Shown here piece by piece: positions 38,247 through 46,615 of a DNA stretch of 64,000 bases; position 1 is the stretch's first letter, and each line of letters opens with the position of its first letter. The position numbers were made by a program, and so were the translations under genes. The notes below the pieces were generated by a model. It made no database searches. It was given only the letters and a program-made list of their open reading frames with translations, and was not told where the DNA came from. The DNA is from Asaia krungthepensis NRIC 0535 (lineage in GTDB: Bacteria; Pseudomonadota; Alphaproteobacteria; Acetobacterales; Acetobacteraceae), in assembly GCF_025995175.1 (NCBI RefSeq), contig NZ_BAPV01000013.1, positions 26,175-90,174 on the forward strand. Reading direction: 5' to 3'.

Positions 38247-38687
38247 ATGACCGATACTCCCTGGAACCCTCTCGATCATGCGGGGCATTACCTCAGTCGC
38301 ATCGGGCGTGGTCTGACACGGATCGGCGATGCGCGACTTCGGCCGCTCGGCCTTGCGACTGCGCAATTACCGGTACTTTCGATGCTGCAGAACGGGGAGC
38401 GGCGGACGCAAAAGGAGCTTGCAACCCTGGCGAAGGTCGAGCAGCCGACCATGGCGCAATTACTGTCACGGATGGAGCGCGATGGTCTGGTCCGTCGCGA
38501 GGCCGACCCGGACGACCGGCGCAGCAGTCTTGTTTCACTGACCGATCTGGCACTCGAGCGCTTGCCTGCGGGGCGCGAGGTGCTGCGTCAGGGCAATGCC
38601 GATATGACGAGAGGCCTGACAGCGGAGGAGAAGAAAACGCTCATTGCCCTGCTGCAACGTGTCCTGGAGAATGTCGAGGCCCTTTGA
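38247..38687 (+). CDS. MarR-family transcriptional regulator
   Basis: This 146-aa protein shows the MarR winged helix (LGLATAQLPVLSMLQ, RRTQKELATLAKVEQPTMAQLLSRMERDGLVRREADPDDRRSS). It is divergent from the FAD monooxygenase and likely represses both genes until a phenolic or similar ligand binds. The start MTDTPWN at 38247 is chosen; the upstream frame runs into the operators. No ligand can be deduced. Confidence 0.9.
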   Translation: MTDTPWNPLDHAGHYLSRIGRGLTRIGDARLRPLGLATAQLPVLSMLQNGERRTQKELATLAKVEQPTMAQLLSRMERDGLVRREADPDDRRSSLVSLTDLALERLPAGREVLRQGNADMTRGLTAEEKKTLIALLQRVLENVEAL

Positions 38688-38939
38688 CCTCGATTGGGAA
38701 AATGCACGGGCTGGAAAAATACAGGAGGCCCATGCGTTTTGCAGCGCAGCGGTGACAGAGGACTGTTCAACGACAGGACTTCCGGAGCATAGTCTCTGAG
38801 CGTTCACGCGATCAGGTACCGGATGTATCCCGCCTGCACGCAGACCTTGCTTAGAAAAAAGCCACTGAAAATTGTCGATCAACCGGGAAATCTGTTTTCA
38901 GGGTTAATTTCCGGGTGACCTCTCTCTAACCTGGTCGTC

Positions 38940-39848
38940 ATGGATATCAGCGGACTCGACCTGAACCTTCTCAAGGCCTTTGAGGCGCTTTACATTGAGC
39001 GTCATGTGACCCGTGCCGGCATGCGTATCGGTCTCAGCCAGTCCGCGATGAGCGGTGCACTGACGCGCCTGCGCGACCTGTTTTCCGATGAGCTTTTTAT
39101 TCGTAGTCCTGCCGCCATGCAGCCTACGAGGCGTGCCCAGGAACTCGCCCTGCCTATAGGCCGCGCGCTGAACATGCTGCGTGACGGGCTGGGCATGGAA
39201 ACGCAGGAACCTGCGCAATTCGATGCGACCCTGACCCTCGCCCTGACCGATTATGCCGCTTTCGTACTCCTGCCGGGGCTCATGGCACGGCTGGGAGTTC
39301 AGGCACCCCGGCTTGGCATACATGTGCGGGGCATGTTCGGTCGGGAGGAGGCTCTCAATCTGCTCGATCAGGGCGAGGCCGATCTGGCGATCGGTTTTCC
39401 GGTCGAGGCGTCTGCCCGCCTGGTATCTCACCCCCTGTTACAGGAAGGGTTTTCCTGTGTGGCGCGTCGCGGTCATCCGGCTTTCGATCAAGGAGCAGAT
39501 CTCGCAGCGTTCATCCGCGCACCACATCTGCTCGTATCGCCTGAAGGAGACCGGAGCGGGCTGGTCGATCGCATGCTGGCGGAGCGTGGCCTGGCGCGCC
39601 ACGTTGCACTGAGCCTGCCCCAGTTTCTCGTTGCACCTTTCGTGATCGACGAAACCGATCTCATTGCCACTCTTTCCACACGGGTTGCAGAGCGTTTTGC
39701 ACGGGAAGGGGGCGGATTGGCTATCTTCGAACCACCCCTGCCATTGCCCCAATGGACGCTTTCCATGATGTGGCATCGGCGCACCGATAACCACGAGGCG
39801 CTGCGCTGGTTACGCGCTCAGCTGGTCGCGCTTGCGGGCACGCTCTGA
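38940..39848 (+). CDS. LysR-family transcriptional regulator
   Basis: This 302-aa LysR regulator is of the NodD/LeuO-like branch, with DLNLLKAFEALYIERHVTRAGMRIGLSQSAMSGALTRLRDLF. The effector-binding domain follows from about residue 90. It precedes an SDR/DoxX/metallophosphoesterase run on the same strand by 102 bases and may control it. No target is divergent; the 252 bases before it (38688-38939) have no gene. Confidence 0.88.
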   Translation: MDISGLDLNLLKAFEALYIERHVTRAGMRIGLSQSAMSGALTRLRDLFSDELFIRSPAAMQPTRRAQELALPIGRALNMLRDGLGMETQEPAQFDATLTLALTDYAAFVLLPGLMARLGVQAPRLGIHVRGMFGREEALNLLDQGEADLAIGFPVEASARLVSHPLLQEGFSCVARRGHPAFDQGADLAAFIRAPHLLVSPEGDRSGLVDRMLAERGLARHVALSLPQFLVAPFVIDETDLIATLSTRVAERFAREGGGLAIFEPPLPLPQWTLSMMWHRRTDNHEALRWLRAQLVALAGTL

Positions 39849-39950
39849 CGTTATCCACGGCACCGATGATGGCTTATCAGAACTCTCCATTTCCAATCGC
39901 CTTCGTGCCCCGCTTCACTCGCCCCAGGAAACAGCGAGGCGAGGCACAGC

Positions 39951-40844
39951 ATGAACATCGTGATAACAGGCGCAACAGGACTGATTGGCGGGGCTGTTGC
40001 CCGTGCGCTCAAGGCACAGGGACATGGTATTCTTGCCCTGTCGCGCAGTGAGGGAGCGGCCGATAAGGCAAGGGCACAGGGTTTCGACATCCTGCCCGGA
40101 GATCTCGAGGATACAGCGTTGCTTCGCGCAGCGACGCTAGAGGCCGATGCGGTTATTCATGCTGCCTCCCCTCACGACCACAAGGCGGCGGAACTCGATC
40201 GTCGGGCGATTCATGTCCTGCTGGAGGCCCTGCGGGGCACCGGCAAGCGGCTGATCTATACCAGCGGCTGTCTGGTTTATGGCGAAACGGGAGACAGGGC
40301 CGCCACGGAAGAAACGCCGTGCAAGCCTCTGCCGATGGTGGCATGGCGCGAAATTCTCGAACGGGAAATCAGGGCAGCACAGGACGTCCATGCTGTGATC
40401 ATCCGCCCCGGCTGGGTTTATGGTCATGGTGGCGGGACCGCCATGATGATGCTGGCTCAGGCGCAGAATGAAGGCGCCGCGCGCGTCATCGGCACCGGTG
40501 ATAATCGCTGGAGTTGCGTTCATGCCGAAGATCTTGCCCGGCTTTATGCACTGGCCCTCACTCATGCGCCTGCCGGATCGGTTTATAACGGCGTCAATGA
40601 TGGGCCTGTCAGCCTTATCGAGATTGCTCGGGCGGCAAGCCGGGCAGGGGGAGCTCAAGGGCGCGTCACGCTCTGGCCGCTTGAGGCGGCCCGTCAAACT
40701 CTGCATGGTTTTGCCGATGCGATAGCCTGCGATCAGGTTGTTTCGGGTGCGAAAGCGCAGGTAGAACTTGGCTGGCGGCCGGTCATGAGGACGATCCTGC
40801 AGGAATTCGAGATGACCGCTTGGAGCGATCGCGATGATGCATGA
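39951..40844 (+). CDS. Extended SDR / NAD-dependent epimerase-like protein lacking YxxxK
   Basis: This 297-aa Rossmann protein has GATGLIGGAV and YTSGCLVYG. Where the catalytic YxxxK is expected the sequence reads MVAWREILE, so a normal SDR reaction is doubtful. It may be an atypical reductase or a redox sensor of the NmrA/epimerase kind. It is followed by an overlapping DoxX gene, so the two act in one transcript. Confidence 0.75.
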   Translation: MNIVITGATGLIGGAVARALKAQGHGILALSRSEGAADKARAQGFDILPGDLEDTALLRAATLEADAVIHAASPHDHKAAELDRRAIHVLLEALRGTGKRLIYTSGCLVYGETGDRAATEETPCKPLPMVAWREILEREIRAAQDVHAVIIRPGWVYGHGGGTAMMMLAQAQNEGAARVIGTGDNRWSCVHAEDLARLYALALTHAPAGSVYNGVNDGPVSLIEIARAASRAGGAQGRVTLWPLEAARQTLHGFADAIACDQVVSGAKAQVELGWRPVMRTILQEFEMTAWSDRDDA

Positions 40845-41148
40845 ATGTGCGCGCGCTCTTCTCATGGTTGCCATGGCAGGTGCGGGTCTGGTCAATCTCC
40901 TGGGTCGCGACGCACTTCGCGTGCAATTTGTACAATGGGGTTATCCCGGATGGTGGTGCCGCGTGACTGGCGTGCTCGAATGGGCCTGTGTCGCACTCAT
41001 GATTTTCCCGCAAACGCGGCCTGTGGGGCTGGGTCTGGCGTCCATGATCCTTCTGGCGGTTCTTGTCACGCTGCTGCGCTGGAGAGCATTTTCCCATCTG
41101 CCTGCTCCGGGCATGCTTGTGGTGCTTCTCGTCCTGGGATGGTCGTGA
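40834..41148 (+). CDS. DoxX-like small membrane protein
   Basis: This 104-aa protein has about three to four hydrophobic helices with the DoxX pattern (GLVNLLGRDALRVQFVQWGYPGWWCRVTGVLEW). DoxX proteins are often tied to redox or quinone metabolism. It overlaps the upstream SDR gene by 11 bases, a strong sign of co-translation. Confidence 0.75.
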   Translation: MMHECARALLMVAMAGAGLVNLLGRDALRVQFVQWGYPGWWCRVTGVLEWACVALMIFPQTRPVGLGLASMILLAVLVTLLRWRAFSHLPAPGMLVVLLVLGWS

Positions 41149-41215
41149 CCTCCCGGAAGGGATAGAACCGGGCTCTTCGTCGGGCGTTTCGACACGACGT
41201 TCATTTTTCCGGAAT

Positions 41216-42340
41216 ATGAGTCCCTTGCGCCCAGTCGTTTTCGGTACGCTTTTTCTTATCGTCATCCTCAACTGGCTCTGGCCACTGCCTGTGCCGCTCG
41301 CGGCAAGGATTACGGGGGCGTTTCTGATCGTGGTGGCGGGGCTTTACCATTACTGGTGTCGCCTTTCCTCTGGCTCGGTATTTGCGCCTGAGATGCCGCG
41401 CCTCGTTGTCATTCTGTTCAATTGGGGTTTTGGGGCCCTGGGGTTCATCACGGTGATGCAGCTGGCGGTGGATATCGGTGCTGCGATCTGGGCGCTCGTG
41501 ACCTGGCACCCCTTTCACATCGGCACCGAACCTCGCGTGGCTGTCGGCATAATCGCGGCACTTCTTTCTGCATGGGGAGTGGCCAATGCCTTGCGTGTGC
41601 CTCCCGTCAGGGATGTGACTCTCAGGATCGCAGCATTGCCACCCGGCTTCGAAGGCTATCGTCTGGTCCAGCTGACGGACCTGCATATCACACGCCTTTT
41701 CCCTAGACTCTGGGCCGAGAAAGTCGTGAAGAAGGCCAATGAGGCGATGGCCGATCTGGTGGTGGTGACGGGCGACTTTATCGATGGCTCGGTCGCGATG
41801 CGCCGTGACGATGTGGCACCGCTTTCGGCATTGCAGGCCCCGGATGGCGTCTGGGCTATTCCCGGCAACCACGAATATTTCTTCGATTATGGGGAATGGA
41901 TCGCCCATCTCTCGAATATGGGATTCCGTTTCCTGCTCAACCGGCACGAGATCATCAGGCGTGGTGACGAGGCATTGGTGCTGGCGGGCGTGACGGATCG
42001 CTCGGCCGCCCATCATGGAGAAGAGGGACCGGACCTCGCATTGGCATTGGCAGGCCGACCTGACGATGCGCCGGTTATTCTGCTGGACCATCAACCCGCC
42101 GAGGCACGAGAGGCGGCGCGTCTGGGCGTTGCCCTTCAGCTTTCGGGCCATACCCACGGAGGCATGATTTACGGGCTCGATGCCCTGGTGGCACGTGGCA
42201 ACAAGGGTTTCGTTTCGGGGCTCTACCATGTGGGCAACATGGCGCTTTATGTCAGCAACGGCACCGGCATCTGGCCCGGATTTGCTCTGCGTCTGGGACG
42301 CCCGTCAGAGATCACACGGTTCACTCTCACCGCTCGCTGA
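41216..42340 (+). CDS. Membrane-anchored metallophosphoesterase
   Basis: This 374-aa protein has about three or four hydrophobic helices in the first 130 residues. A calcineurin-like phosphoesterase domain follows: TDLHITR, GDFIDG, GNHEYF, LDHQP and SGHTHGG carry the metal ligands. It resembles YkuE/UDP-sugar- or lipid-directed phosphoesterases facing the periplasm. The ATG at 41216 gives a normal membrane N-terminus. It is third in a run with SDR and DoxX. Confidence 0.85.
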   Translation: MSPLRPVVFGTLFLIVILNWLWPLPVPLAARITGAFLIVVAGLYHYWCRLSSGSVFAPEMPRLVVILFNWGFGALGFITVMQLAVDIGAAIWALVTWHPFHIGTEPRVAVGIIAALLSAWGVANALRVPPVRDVTLRIAALPPGFEGYRLVQLTDLHITRLFPRLWAEKVVKKANEAMADLVVVTGDFIDGSVAMRRDDVAPLSALQAPDGVWAIPGNHEYFFDYGEWIAHLSNMGFRFLLNRHEIIRRGDEALVLAGVTDRSAAHHGEEGPDLALALAGRPDDAPVILLDHQPAEAREAARLGVALQLSGHTHGGMIYGLDALVARGNKGFVSGLYHVGNMALYVSNGTGIWPGFALRLGRPSEITRFTLTAR

Positions 42341-43140
42341 AAACATCTCCCTGTTCGCTTCTGGGGCGTGATCGGTGGGGCGGCACAGTCTGCCCGTGAC
42401 ACCGAGGTGGCCGCCGCTCCCTGTATCTGCGGATATTCAGGGATGGGGCGCATCGCGGGATCTCTGATATGGCTGACAATTCAGCAAGAAAAATCGACGG
42501 TATTCCATCCACGCGTGGCTTTTATCACGGTAGGGCGGTACGCGGACCGGTACTGATGCTCGCAGGAAGCTGCATGCATAGTGGTCCAAAGACCGCCTGA
42601 CACGTTGATTGCTGACCGGAGATGATGTCTCGATACTCGCGATTATGGCAATCGCTCAGGCCGACAAGTCTGGCGGGGATACGCACTCGGCTGGTCTAAA
42701 GCATGTGCCCCCGTTCCACGCAGGAAACGAGGCAAGCGTCACGGCGATGATGCTGACAAATATAGACGCGTCCTCCATCGGCTGTGATGATGAGAGGATA
42801 AGTGGCGGCCTTTTTTCCATACGAGATCGGCCATAGTAACCACCGCAAAAGTATTTCGATATCGAAACAATGATTGGCACAGTTAGAGCGTTATCGGCCC
42901 TGATGATGTCCCCGGCATAGGTCGTAAGGGCCGTTCCTTTCTGAGGGCGCCTCTCGCGATCAGGCAGGATGATCGCGCCCGTATTGAGAAAGGTATCGGG
43001 TTAGTAAATCCCCGTATAGCGCACGAAACACGCTCTGACGTTTTGTCTCACGCCAGGATCGGCGAAATAAACCGGTGCCTCCCACGGCTTCGAGCCATGA
43101 GAAACCCGCAAGAGTACGCGTGTACCGGCGCAGTCCCGGC
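42341..43140. other. Coding-poor 800-base stretch
   Basis: I find no supported gene. Short frames of 60-75 codons on both strands lack ribosome binding sites and family resemblance. The one striking element is the 14-bp palindrome TTTCGAT-ATCGAAA at 42854-42867. The region may be decayed coding sequence or a regulatory island. Confidence 0.5.
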
Positions 43141-44253
43141 TCAGTTCCGGATTGCTACCGACATCATGAGGAAGGGCTGCCTGATGGCGGAATGTCCATG
43201 GTTGAACTGAGCAAGCCGGTCCAGCTGGGCCACAGGAAACCAGAGCCTGTCGTCAGTCGAGAGAAAGGGAGCATCGGCCCAGTGAAGGCGATGATCCGTC
43301 AACAGGGCCGTAATCTTCCCATTGCTTTCACGCCGATAGATCGTGTCATCCCCGAGCGCCAGAAAATAGAGAGTCCCCTGCTTGTCCATCAGGCTGCCGC
43401 CAATCGGGGGCAGATCGGCCCATGGCGTGACGGATGCGGCGAGAGCCTCCGGCGATAGCGTGGAGTCATCCAGCGCCCGGGTGGGTACCTGGGACCACGG
43501 CCCCTCGAGCGGTCCGAAATACAGGGTCCGGCCGTCCGGGCTGACCTCGAGCGGATCGACATTGACGCGCAAGGGAGTGCCATCAGCAATTCGCACTATT
43601 TGTCCATCCACGACGATCGGTCGATCCTTTCGTGCCATGGTGGCAGGATGGCCAGCAAGAACGCGGCGGAAGGTTCCGGACGGGATATCCAGAACGAGTA
43701 TGGCACCGGTGCCCGCATCGGTCAGATAAGCATGATCTCCGTTGAAACGGATATCGTCGATATAGCTGCCATCGGGCGCCGCATCGGGGCCCATAGGATA
43801 GACATGCACGATTTTACCGTTTGCCGGGTCGATCCGCACCAGCTTGGCGCCTCCCCTGACGATCGCTCCGCCAAATTGCGGGCTTCCGGTATCTACAACC
43901 CACAAGGTGCCATCGGGTCCCAGATGAAGGGCATTCACGCTCACGAAGCGCGTTCTCGCGTCCTGCCCGGGTTTCCAGTCATTCCACTCCGGCGAGGGAA
44001 ACGGCCTGAGCATCCCTTCCGGTGTGACCGTGGCGACAGAAGGGCCCGGAAAACCGGTCCAGCGCGGCCCAGCCACAAAGATATGGCCCTGCGCCAGAGC
44101 AACGGCATTCCAGTCGAGCGAAATGTTCTGGGCCTCTATATGCGCTGGTTCGGCAAAACAGGCCGGGGCGGCGACAAGAAGAAAAACGCCCATGATCGGG
44201 GCAAATTGCCGCAGCCGGGTTCGAAGAGAGAAAAGCGTCTCGACAAGGCGCAT
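43141..44253 (-). CDS. Secreted major-royal-jelly-protein-family beta-propeller
   Basis: This 370-aa protein has a signal peptide (FAPIMGVFLLVAAPACFA-E). A six-bladed propeller of the MRJP/yellow type follows: VNALHLGPDGTLWVVDTG, GSYIDDIRFNGDHAYLTDAG, DRPIVVDG, and PLEVSPDGRTLYFGPLEG. Bacterial members are often periplasmic and of unknown or lactonase-like activity. The ATG at 44253 after CAGGGA is preferred over longer frames. It is last in a four-gene operon with MDR, SnoaL and cupin genes. Confidence 0.85.
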   Translation of the reverse strand: MRLVETLFSLRTRLRQFAPIMGVFLLVAAPACFAEPAHIEAQNISLDWNAVALAQGHIFVAGPRWTGFPGPSVATVTPEGMLRPFPSPEWNDWKPGQDARTRFVSVNALHLGPDGTLWVVDTGSPQFGGAIVRGGAKLVRIDPANGKIVHVYPMGPDAAPDGSYIDDIRFNGDHAYLTDAGTGAILVLDIPSGTFRRVLAGHPATMARKDRPIVVDGQIVRIADGTPLRVNVDPLEVSPDGRTLYFGPLEGPWSQVPTRALDDSTLSPEALAASVTPWADLPPIGGSLMDKQGTLYFLALGDDTIYRRESNGKITALLTDHRLHWADAPFLSTDDRLWFPVAQLDRLAQFNHGHSAIRQPFLMMSVAIRN

Positions 44254-44257
44254 GAGG

Positions 44258-44680
44258 TCAGATCCCTGCAATGAAGGGGGGCCGTCTGGCGTCCGGCCCA
44301 TCGACGAACGTAACGTCATCCTGCGCGCGGCGTGGCGTGTCGATGGCGAGGAAAATGACCGAGGGTCCGACAATCTGCGGCAGGGCGTGAATGGCTTTTC
44401 TTGGAAAAACCAGAAGATGACCCGGCGAAAATGCAGCCTCGGTTGCGGGATCGTCGATCCAGAACGTTCCCTCGCCGGAGAGCACATAAAGAATCTCGTC
44501 ACACTGGGTGTGATAATGAGCGGGAACACCCTGATAAACGCGAAAAAGCCGGATGCTCCGTGACTCGCTATCTGTCAGATAGGTATCGAGCAGCATTGTA
44601 GCCGCTGTTTCGGGAAACTGACTGGCGATGGCGTGCAGGTCGAACCGCCCACCCTGGGGGAGATTGAAATCCTCGCTCAT
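44258..44680 (-). CDS. Cupin-domain protein
   Basis: This 140-aa single-cupin protein shows metal ligands in HYHTQCDEILYVLSGEG (two His and Glu) and PGHLLVFPRKAIHAL (third His). Small cupins of this kind are often isomerases, dioxygenases or sensors. It overlaps the SnoaL gene start by 4 bases and is 4 bases ahead of the propeller gene, so it is in a tightly packed operon. Confidence 0.82.
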   Translation of the reverse strand: MSEDFNLPQGGRFDLHAIASQFPETAATMLLDTYLTDSESRSIRLFRVYQGVPAHYHTQCDEILYVLSGEGTFWIDDPATEAAFSPGHLLVFPRKAIHALPQIVGPSVIFLAIDTPRRAQDDVTFVDGPDARRPPFIAGI

Positions 44681-45063
44681 GCAGCTCGTCCTTCCGCCTC
44701 AAGAAGCGCGCGAAGGGCCGCCGTATCGGCCACCTGCCTGAAGGACAGAATTTTCCCCTGACCTGTTGTCCAGACATGGGCAAACGCGATGTCTCCCCTC
44801 ACACCTCCCGGCGTCATGAGGTGGTAATGCCCTGTCGTCACGACCGTTTCACCCTCGGTGACACAGGTTTCGGGTACAGCGGCATAGGTGTCGAAAAGTG
44901 CCTTCACTGCTGGAAAGAAGGTTGTGGCGACGGTGTCGCGGCCGATGATGGTGCCACCCTCAGGGAAGGTATCGAGCACGGTCCAGACCACATTATCGGC
45001 CAGCAGGCTGGTATCGCCGGTTGCGTACCACTGCTGCACCAGTTTGGTTGATGCAGCGCTCAT
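44677..45063 (-). CDS. SnoaL/NTF2-like protein
   Basis: This 128-aa protein has the NTF2-like alpha+beta cone fold pattern (LVQQWYATGDTSLLADNVVWTVLDTFPEGGTIIGRDTVATTFFPAVKALF, GHYHLMTPGG). It could bind or isomerise a small polyketide- or steroid-like ligand. Both ends overlap neighbours by ATGA, so it is coupled to the MDR and cupin genes. Confidence 0.82.
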   Translation of the reverse strand: MSAASTKLVQQWYATGDTSLLADNVVWTVLDTFPEGGTIIGRDTVATTFFPAVKALFDTYAAVPETCVTEGETVVTTGHYHLMTPGGVRGDIAFAHVWTTGQGKILSFRQVADTAALRALLEAEGRAA

Positions 45064-46094
45064 GCTGTTTCTCCGTCGGATTCGAAGCCTTCGAGGACAA
45101 TCTTGCCGCGAGCACGCCCGCTTTCGATCAGGGCATGGGCGCGCCGCAGATTGGCCGCGTTGATCGGGCCGAAATGCTCGCCCAGGGTCGTGCGCAGTTG
45201 CCCGCTATCGATAAGGGCTGCGATGTCGTTCAGGATCTTTCCCTGATGGTCCATGTCGGGTGTCGTGAACATGGAGCGAGTGAACATCAGCTCCCAATGC
45301 AGTGAGAGACTCTTGCGCTTGAGTGGCATGGCGTTCAGTTCGGCCGGGTCATCGATCAGCCCGAAATGACCCTGTGGTGCCAGCAGCTCAACAATATCCT
45401 CGAGGTGCTGGGCGGTTGCCGTTGTGGAAAATACGAAACCCGGTGCACCTGTAGGCAATTCCGAAATCTGGGGCGCGAGCGGGTTGCGATGGTCGATGAC
45501 ATGATGCGCTCCAAGGTCGCGCACCCAACCCTGCGTTTCAGGGCGAGAGGCAGTAGCAATCACCGTTACATCGGTGAGGGCCCGTGCGAGCTGGATCGCC
45601 ATTGAGCCGACACCGCCTGCTCCGCCGATAATAAGCACCGAGGGACGGGTTCCGGGTACGTCGCGTCGGATATCCAGTCGGTCAAACAGCATTTCCCAAG
45701 CGGTCAGCGCCGTCAGCGGCAGGGCCGCCGCCTGTGCCCAGTCGAGACTCTTTGGTTTGCGGCCCACGATGCGCTCATCCACCAGATGGAGTTCGGCATT
45801 GGTACCCGCACGCTGCAGGGCTCCGGCGTAAAAAACCTCATCGCCAATCGCAAAATCACGGACGTCGGGGCCTATGGCCCTGACGATGCCCGAGGCGTCC
45901 CAACCGAGCACACGGTATTCCCCGGGGGCCGGGTTCGCACTGGCGCGTATTTTGACATCGACCGGGTTCACCGAGACCGCCCGGATTTCGACAAGGATAT
46001 CGCGCCCGCCCGGCACGGGGTCAGGAAGCTCGATATCCTGCAACGCCTCAACATGGTCGATCGGGTGGGGAGACTGGAAGCCAATAGCACGCAT
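45060..46094 (-). CDS. MDR-family NAD(P)H oxidoreductase, quinone-oxidoreductase-like
   Basis: This 344-aa medium-chain reductase shows an N-terminal GroES-like domain (SVNPVDVKIRAS), the nucleotide motif IIGGAGGVGSMAIQLAR, and DHRNPL after the second half. The catalytic-zinc Cys/His set is absent. It starts the four-gene operon and is divergent from HxlR, which likely controls it by way of the operator region 46102-46178. Confidence 0.87.
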   Translation of the reverse strand: MRAIGFQSPHPIDHVEALQDIELPDPVPGGRDILVEIRAVSVNPVDVKIRASANPAPGEYRVLGWDASGIVRAIGPDVRDFAIGDEVFYAGALQRAGTNAELHLVDERIVGRKPKSLDWAQAAALPLTALTAWEMLFDRLDIRRDVPGTRPSVLIIGGAGGVGSMAIQLARALTDVTVIATASRPETQGWVRDLGAHHVIDHRNPLAPQISELPTGAPGFVFSTTATAQHLEDIVELLAPQGHFGLIDDPAELNAMPLKRKSLSLHWELMFTRSMFTTPDMDHQGKILNDIAALIDSGQLRTTLGEHFGPINAANLRRAHALIESGRARGKIVLEGFESDGETA

Positions 46095-46101
46095 AGTTTT
46101 C

Positions 46102-46178
46102 GCTCCATGGTTGTATGGAGCAGAGATGAGGCTTTATACTGTATTCACGCAAGAACGCACATATACTGTTCATAGTAT
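46102..46178. promoter_or_regulatory. HxlR operator region with inverted repeats
   Basis: GCTCCAT (46102-46108) and ATGGAGC (46115-46121) form a perfect 7-bp inverted repeat beside the MDR start. Further on, ATACTGTAT at 46136 and ATACT-N6-AGTAT (46163-46178) are two more dyads that share ATACTGT. HxlR regulators bind such paired sites. The region spans the 100-base divergent gap. Confidence 0.55.
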
Positions 46179-46194
46179 CGGAAATGATACCGTC

Positions 46195-46590
46195 ATGCCC
46201 CGCATTCGCCACAAGCGCCTCGATTGCAGTCCCGGCTGCGCCGTGGAGGCAACGCTCGAACTGATTGATGGAAAATGGAAAGGTGTGATCCTGTTCCATC
46301 TCCTGCAGGGTACGCTGCGCTTCAATGCCCTGCGCAAGCTTTTGCCCAACGCCACCCAGCGCATGCTCACCATGCAGCTGCGCGAACTTGAGGAAGATGG
46401 CTTCATTCACCGGGAAATCTACCCGCAGGTGCCCCCCAAGGTGGAATACAGCCTGACGGAGCATGGCAGAACGCTTGAACCTGTCATTCTGGCCCTCAAG
46501 CGCTGGGGCGATGCGCATACCAGCTTCGGGGCATCAGGACGACAAGCGGAAGCCTCTGCAAAGCACGAGGCTGAGGCGGGAACACACTGA
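46195..46590 (+). CDS. HxlR-family transcriptional regulator
   Basis: This 131-aa winged-helix regulator has the family opening LDCSPGCAVEATLELIDGKWKG. The CxxxC pair is a likely sensor for aldehydes, disulphide or other electrophile stress. LRFNALRKLLPNATQRMLTMQLRELEEDGFIHRE is the DNA-binding part. The ATG at 46195 is chosen over long upstream frames that run into the operators. It is followed by acuI after 25 bases. Confidence 0.88.
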   Translation: MPRIRHKRLDCSPGCAVEATLELIDGKWKGVILFHLLQGTLRFNALRKLLPNATQRMLTMQLRELEEDGFIHREIYPQVPPKVEYSLTEHGRTLEPVILALKRWGDAHTSFGASGRQAEASAKHEAEAGTH

Positions 46591-46615
46591 TCTTTTTCCG
46601 GAAAGGGACAGGCTC

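Noticed and set aside
41201..42229. 342-codon frame antisense to the metallophosphoesterase
   Set aside because: No motifs, while the plus-strand phosphoesterase has all metal-ligand motifs.
42609..42880. Short frames of about 75 codons on both strands in the coding-poor island
   Set aside because: Neither has a ribosome binding site or family resemblance; they overlap each other.
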